Below, in pieces: positions 8,926-11,732 of a stretch of DNA of 11,732 bases. The notes under the pieces were generated by a model. It had not been told where the DNA came from. It searched no databases and worked only from the letters and a program-made list of their open reading frames with translations. The number at the start of each line of letters is the position of its first letter. Position 1 is the stretch's first letter. The position numbers and the translations under genes were made by a program. This DNA is from Phycisphaerales bacterium (GTDB taxonomy: Bacteria; Planctomycetota; Phycisphaerae; Phycisphaerales; SM1A02): positions 1 to 11,732 of the forward strand of contig DOVP01000102.1 in assembly GCA_003520025.1 (NCBI GenBank), given 5' to 3'.

Positions 8926-11732
8926 TTGAAAAGATTCGCACCCACAAGGTCGATGGCAACCGCCACCGTGGTGGCTTTCGCAGGCGTGGTTTCGGCCGCT
9001 GCCGGCGAAACGCTGCCGTATGGACTGATGGACGGACATCTGCCCCTTGAGGCCGTCCAGTTGGTTGCGATGCCGGGTCCTGATTACGACACGCTTCTCA
9101 AAGACGATGTCAAACGAGCGAAACAAGGTCTCCCCCTTCGATTCGCCGCCCCCAATACCGTCAGCATGTCCCCCAGCACCCACGGCACGTGGGAACACCT
9201 TCCGGAAGGCGGCATGATGTGGCGGATGCGGGTGCTCTCGGAAGGCGCAGCGCATCTGAACTTCGGTTTCGATCGGTTCGACCTTCCGCTCTCGGCGGAA
9301 CTGGCCATCTACGGCATCGACGGGTGGGATGTGATGCGGCCACTGACCGCTGCCGACAACCCGCGCGGCGGCGCCTTCTGGACGCGAGTCATTCATGGCG
9401 ACGAGGTCGTCATCGAAGTGACGCTCGATGCCGCCGATCGCGAGGCCCTGACTGGCGGGCTGCACCTGACTTCAATCAACGAGGGCTACCGCGGATTCGA
9501 CGACCCCCCCTTCCGAGGATCGAGCGAGTCCTGCAACATCGACGTTGTGTGTCCCGAGGGTGACCCGTGGGCCAATGAAGTCCCCTCGGTTGGCGTGTAC
9601 ACGCTCGAAGGCTGGTGGACCTGCACCGGCTTCATGGTCAACAACACCGCCGAAGATCAGCGGCCGCTCTTCATGACATCACATCACTGCGGCATCAACA
9701 ACGGCAACGAGGGTTCGCTCGTTGTGTACTGGAACCACCAGAACTCCTACTGCCGCGCCCCCGGAAGTGGTGACAGCGGCGCGCCCGGCGATGGCACATT
9801 CAATCAGTACAGCAGTGGCTGCAACTTTCTCGATAACGACCAGTACTACGACTCGGCGCTGGTGGTACTCGACTCCGCGCCAAACCCGTCGTGGGGTGTG
9901 ACCTACGCAGGCTGGTCCCGCGCCAACTCCGCCACCAACGGCGCTGGCATCCATCATCCAGAGGCCGCTGAAAAACGCATCAGTTTCCCTGATGTCACCG
10001 CCAACGAAGGACAGTACTGGCGCGTCAACTGGGGACAAGGTCGGACGGCCCCGGGCTCATCGGGATCGCCGCTCTTCGACAGCAACCACCGCGCGATCGG
10101 CGCACTCTGCTGCGGCTCCTCCTACTGCGACAACGACTATGACGACTATTACGGCCGCGGCTTTGCAGGCGCATGGAATGGCATGCGTTCCCATCTCGAT
10201 CCAGTCGGCTCCAACCCACAGGGCATCGACACGCTCGCCCCTGGTGGAGGTGCCGATCCACAAGGTGCCTGCTGCATTGGCGGCGTCTGCTCCTACATCA
10301 CCGAACACGACTGCCTGACCATGGGTGGCACGTATCTGGGCGACTACGTGAGTTGCGATGGCAATCCGTGTGACCCGAACAACGGCAACACCTGCGAAAC
10401 GGCGAAAGTGGCCTCCGAAGGCGGGAATGCCTTTGACACCAGTGAGATGACCGACAGTGGGTTCGGCGACCCCGACGAATCGCAGTGCGAAGACACCTAC
10501 CTCGACTGGGACGACAGCCCCGACTTCTGGTTCAAGTGGTCCGCCCCCGGAAACGGTGACATTGATCTGACAACATGCGACCCCTCCTCATACGACACCT
10601 CAGTGGTGCTCTACGAGGGATTGACCTGTGAAACGCTCGTACAGATCGCTTGCAATGGCGACGACGAAAACAGCGATGATAATTGCCAGGACTACCACAG
10701 CCTCATTGAGGAAATACCAGTCACGAGCGGCCAGACCTACTGGGTGCGGCTCGGCGGCTGGCAGGGCAATACCGGCGAGGGCACCATGACGCTCACCTTC
10801 AACGGCACCAGTGATCCGACAGGCGGGTGCTGCATCGGCCTGGCATGTGTCGTGCTGACCGATGCGCAGTGCGCCGCGATGGGTGGTTCGTATCTCGGCG
10901 ATGGAAGTGACTGCACAAACGACCCCTGTGGCGTAGAGGCAATCGGCTACTGCTGCATCAGCGGGTCGTGCTCCGTACTGCCCGAGGACGACTGCGACGC
11001 GGCCGGCGGCAACTACGGTGGTGACGGCACCAACTGCAGCAGTGATCCCTGTGGTGGCGGCGGCGAGTATTCCGCTGTCTATTGGAATGTCGTCGGTGTG
11101 GATCTGCTCTCAAGCGGTGCCCCGAGTTACACGGTGGACGTCTATGTCGAACTGCCCATCGACTGGCATTTGGATGCGGTCGCGGGGAATCAGGCCCAAC
11201 AGAAAACCATCGCAACAAACACGAGTTTCTATCAGGACGCTTATGGTGGTCCGACCAGCCAGGGCGTCAACCCCGCCCTCTATCCGATGGTCCCGGATCT
11301 TGAGTGGGACAGCCGCGTGACAATTGGTTGCCTGGATTCCTCTGGCGATCCATTCCCCGAAAACGCGCTCAATGACATCGGCATTGACTGGACCGATTTC
11401 GAAGCAGGTGATGACTTGAGTGTCGGAAACGGCGCATGGTTCGTCGTGGTGGCCGATCAACAGGGTGATAGCCAGGAATTCATGGACAGTCAGTGTGAAG
11501 ATCACAACGGCGTGCTGATCGCGCGGCTGACAAGCATGGGGCACGACTCCGAGATTCTCTTCGAAGCCCTCTTCCAAGGCCGCGACGCCGACAACCTCGT
11601 GTGGCAAGACACCGCCGCAGCGACGATCATGTATCAGGGTGAACTCGATTGCAACGGCAACCACACGCCCGACGCCTGCGACATTGCCAGCGGTGACAGC
11701 AACGACGCCAACGGCAACGGCATCCCGGACGA
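8926..11732 (+). CDS. Secreted lysyl endopeptidase-type serine protease with PPC and Cys-rich repeats (partial, 3' end outside window)
   Basis: 935 codons are visible. Residues 1-24 are a signal peptide. Residues 25-197 are a propeptide. From Gly198 the sequence closely follows Achromobacter lysyl endopeptidase (family S1): SCNIDVVCPEGD at the mature N-terminus, SHHCG with catalytic His254, YDSALVVL with Asp309 and APGSSGSPLFD with Ser379. All six disulfide cysteines of that enzyme have counterparts. Asp407 in DDYYGR matches the Asp225 that gives lysine specificity, so cleavage after Lys is likely. Residue 395 is Cys where the model enzyme has His210. After the catalytic domain (about 198-440) come a six-Cys repeat (448-482), a PPC-like beta domain (486-625), two more six-Cys repeats (634-668, 675-709), an unrecognised domain (714-905), and the start of thrombospondin-3-like DCNGN repeats at the edge. 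It starts at TTG. The end is missing; a dockerin-like tail may follow. Confidence 0.9.
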   Translation, partial: MKRFAPTRSMATATVVAFAGVVSAAAGETLPYGLMDGHLPLEAVQLVAMPGPDYDTLLKDDVKRAKQGLPLRFAAPNTVSMSPSTHGTWEHLPEGGMMWRMRVLSEGAAHLNFGFDRFDLPLSAELAIYGIDGWDVMRPLTAADNPRGGAFWTRVIHGDEVVIEVTLDAADREALTGGLHLTSINEGYRGFDDPPFRGSSESCNIDVVCPEGDPWANEVPSVGVYTLEGWWTCTGFMVNNTAEDQRPLFMTSHHCGINNGNEGSLVVYWNHQNSYCRAPGSGDSGAPGDGTFNQYSSGCNFLDNDQYYDSALVVLDSAPNPSWGVTYAGWSRANSATNGAGIHHPEAAEKRISFPDVTANEGQYWRVNWGQGRTAPGSSGSPLFDSNHRAIGALCCGSSYCDNDYDDYYGRGFAGAWNGMRSHLDPVGSNPQGIDTLAPGGGADPQGACCIGGVCSYITEHDCLTMGGTYLGDYVSCDGNPCDPNNGNTCETAKVASEGGNAFDTSEMTDSGFGDPDESQCEDTYLDWDDSPDFWFKWSAPGNGDIDLTTCDPSSYDTSVVLYEGLTCETLVQIACNGDDENSDDNCQDYHSLIEEIPVTSGQTYWVRLGGWQGNTGEGTMTLTFNGTSDPTGGCCIGLACVVLTDAQCAAMGGSYLGDGSDCTNDPCGVEAIGYCCISGSCSVLPEDDCDAAGGNYGGDGTNCSSDPCGGGGEYSAVYWNVVGVDLLSSGAPSYTVDVYVELPIDWHLDAVAGNQAQQKTIATNTSFYQDAYGGPTSQGVNPALYPMVPDLEWDSRVTIGCLDSSGDPFPENALNDIGIDWTDFEAGDDLSVGNGAWFVVVADQQGDSQEFMDSQCEDHNGVLIARLTSMGHDSEILFEALFQGRDADNLVWQDTAAATIMYQGELDCNGNHTPDACDIASGDSNDANGNGIPD
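10267..11052 (+). repeat. Three copies of a 35-residue six-cysteine repeat inside the protease
   Basis: Copies lie at 10267-10371, 10825-10929 and 10948-11052, each exactly 105 bases (35 residues). The shared pattern is xCCIxxxCxxxxxxxCxxxGGxYxGDxxxCxxxPC. The six cysteines suggest three disulfides per unit. Copies two and three are separated by only 18 bases; copies one and two flank the PPC-like domain. I have seen similar Cys-rich units in planctomycete exported proteins but know no established family name. Confidence 0.8.

Noticed and set aside
8818..9465. 215-codon minus-strand frame opposite the protease propeptide
   Set aside because: It is antisense to the protease frame, which has signal-peptide and lysyl endopeptidase propeptide character; its own product is Gly/His/Arg-rich without motifs.
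10267..11052. DNA repeats here as a CRISPR or satellite array
   Set aside because: The copies are protein-level repeats of 105 bases in frame with divergent DNA and no regular spacers.

Overview
The window looks like a chromosomal fragment from a planctomycete of the class Phycisphaerae. It is GC-rich. Three neighbouring secreted proteins end in the same dockerin-like calcium-binding tail, finishing in Trp-Gly-x-Cys-x. There are many DxDxDG repeats, thrombospondin-3-like 'DCNGN.xPDxCD' repeats and short six-cysteine repeats. Taxonomy is inferred from this style; there is no rRNA or other marker gene in the window.

Layout, left to right. (1) 2-136 (+) is the 3' end of a membrane-protein gene cut by the window edge. 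(2) 298-990 (+) encodes a secreted 230-aa protein of unknown function with a dockerin-like tail; its start is fixed by a perfect Shine-Dalgarno, and a small hairpin lies upstream. (3) 5108-1048 (-) is a two-gene operon: a di-heme oxidoreductase (DUF1111/MauG-like) with an elaborate calcium-binding C-terminus, then 23 bases later a secreted seven-repeat FG-GAP/VCBS beta-propeller protein with the same tail. (4) 5164-7538 (+), divergent from that operon, is a second two-gene operon: a TPR lipoprotein and, overlapping by ATGA, a CRTAC1-type FG-GAP/ASPIC-UnbV lipoprotein. (5) 8716-7497 (-) holds an inositol-monophosphatase-family gene and a STAS-domain gene whose 3' end overlaps that of the CRTAC1-type gene. 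(6) 8926 to the right edge (+) is a large multidomain secreted serine protease of the Achromobacter lysyl endopeptidase type. It starts at TTG and runs off the window.

Most of the coding capacity is for exported proteins: calcium-binding propellers, a di-heme enzyme, a protease and lipoproteins. Only the phosphatase and the STAS protein look cytoplasmic. The two divergent operons share a gap of about 55 bp. They pair a c-type di-heme enzyme and a dockerin-tailed propeller with a lipid-anchored TPR protein and a lipid-anchored propeller, which suggests (as inference only) one cell-surface module. No CRISPR array, tRNA, rRNA, transposase or convincing factor-independent terminator was seen. No gene-free stretch exceeds about 210 bases.
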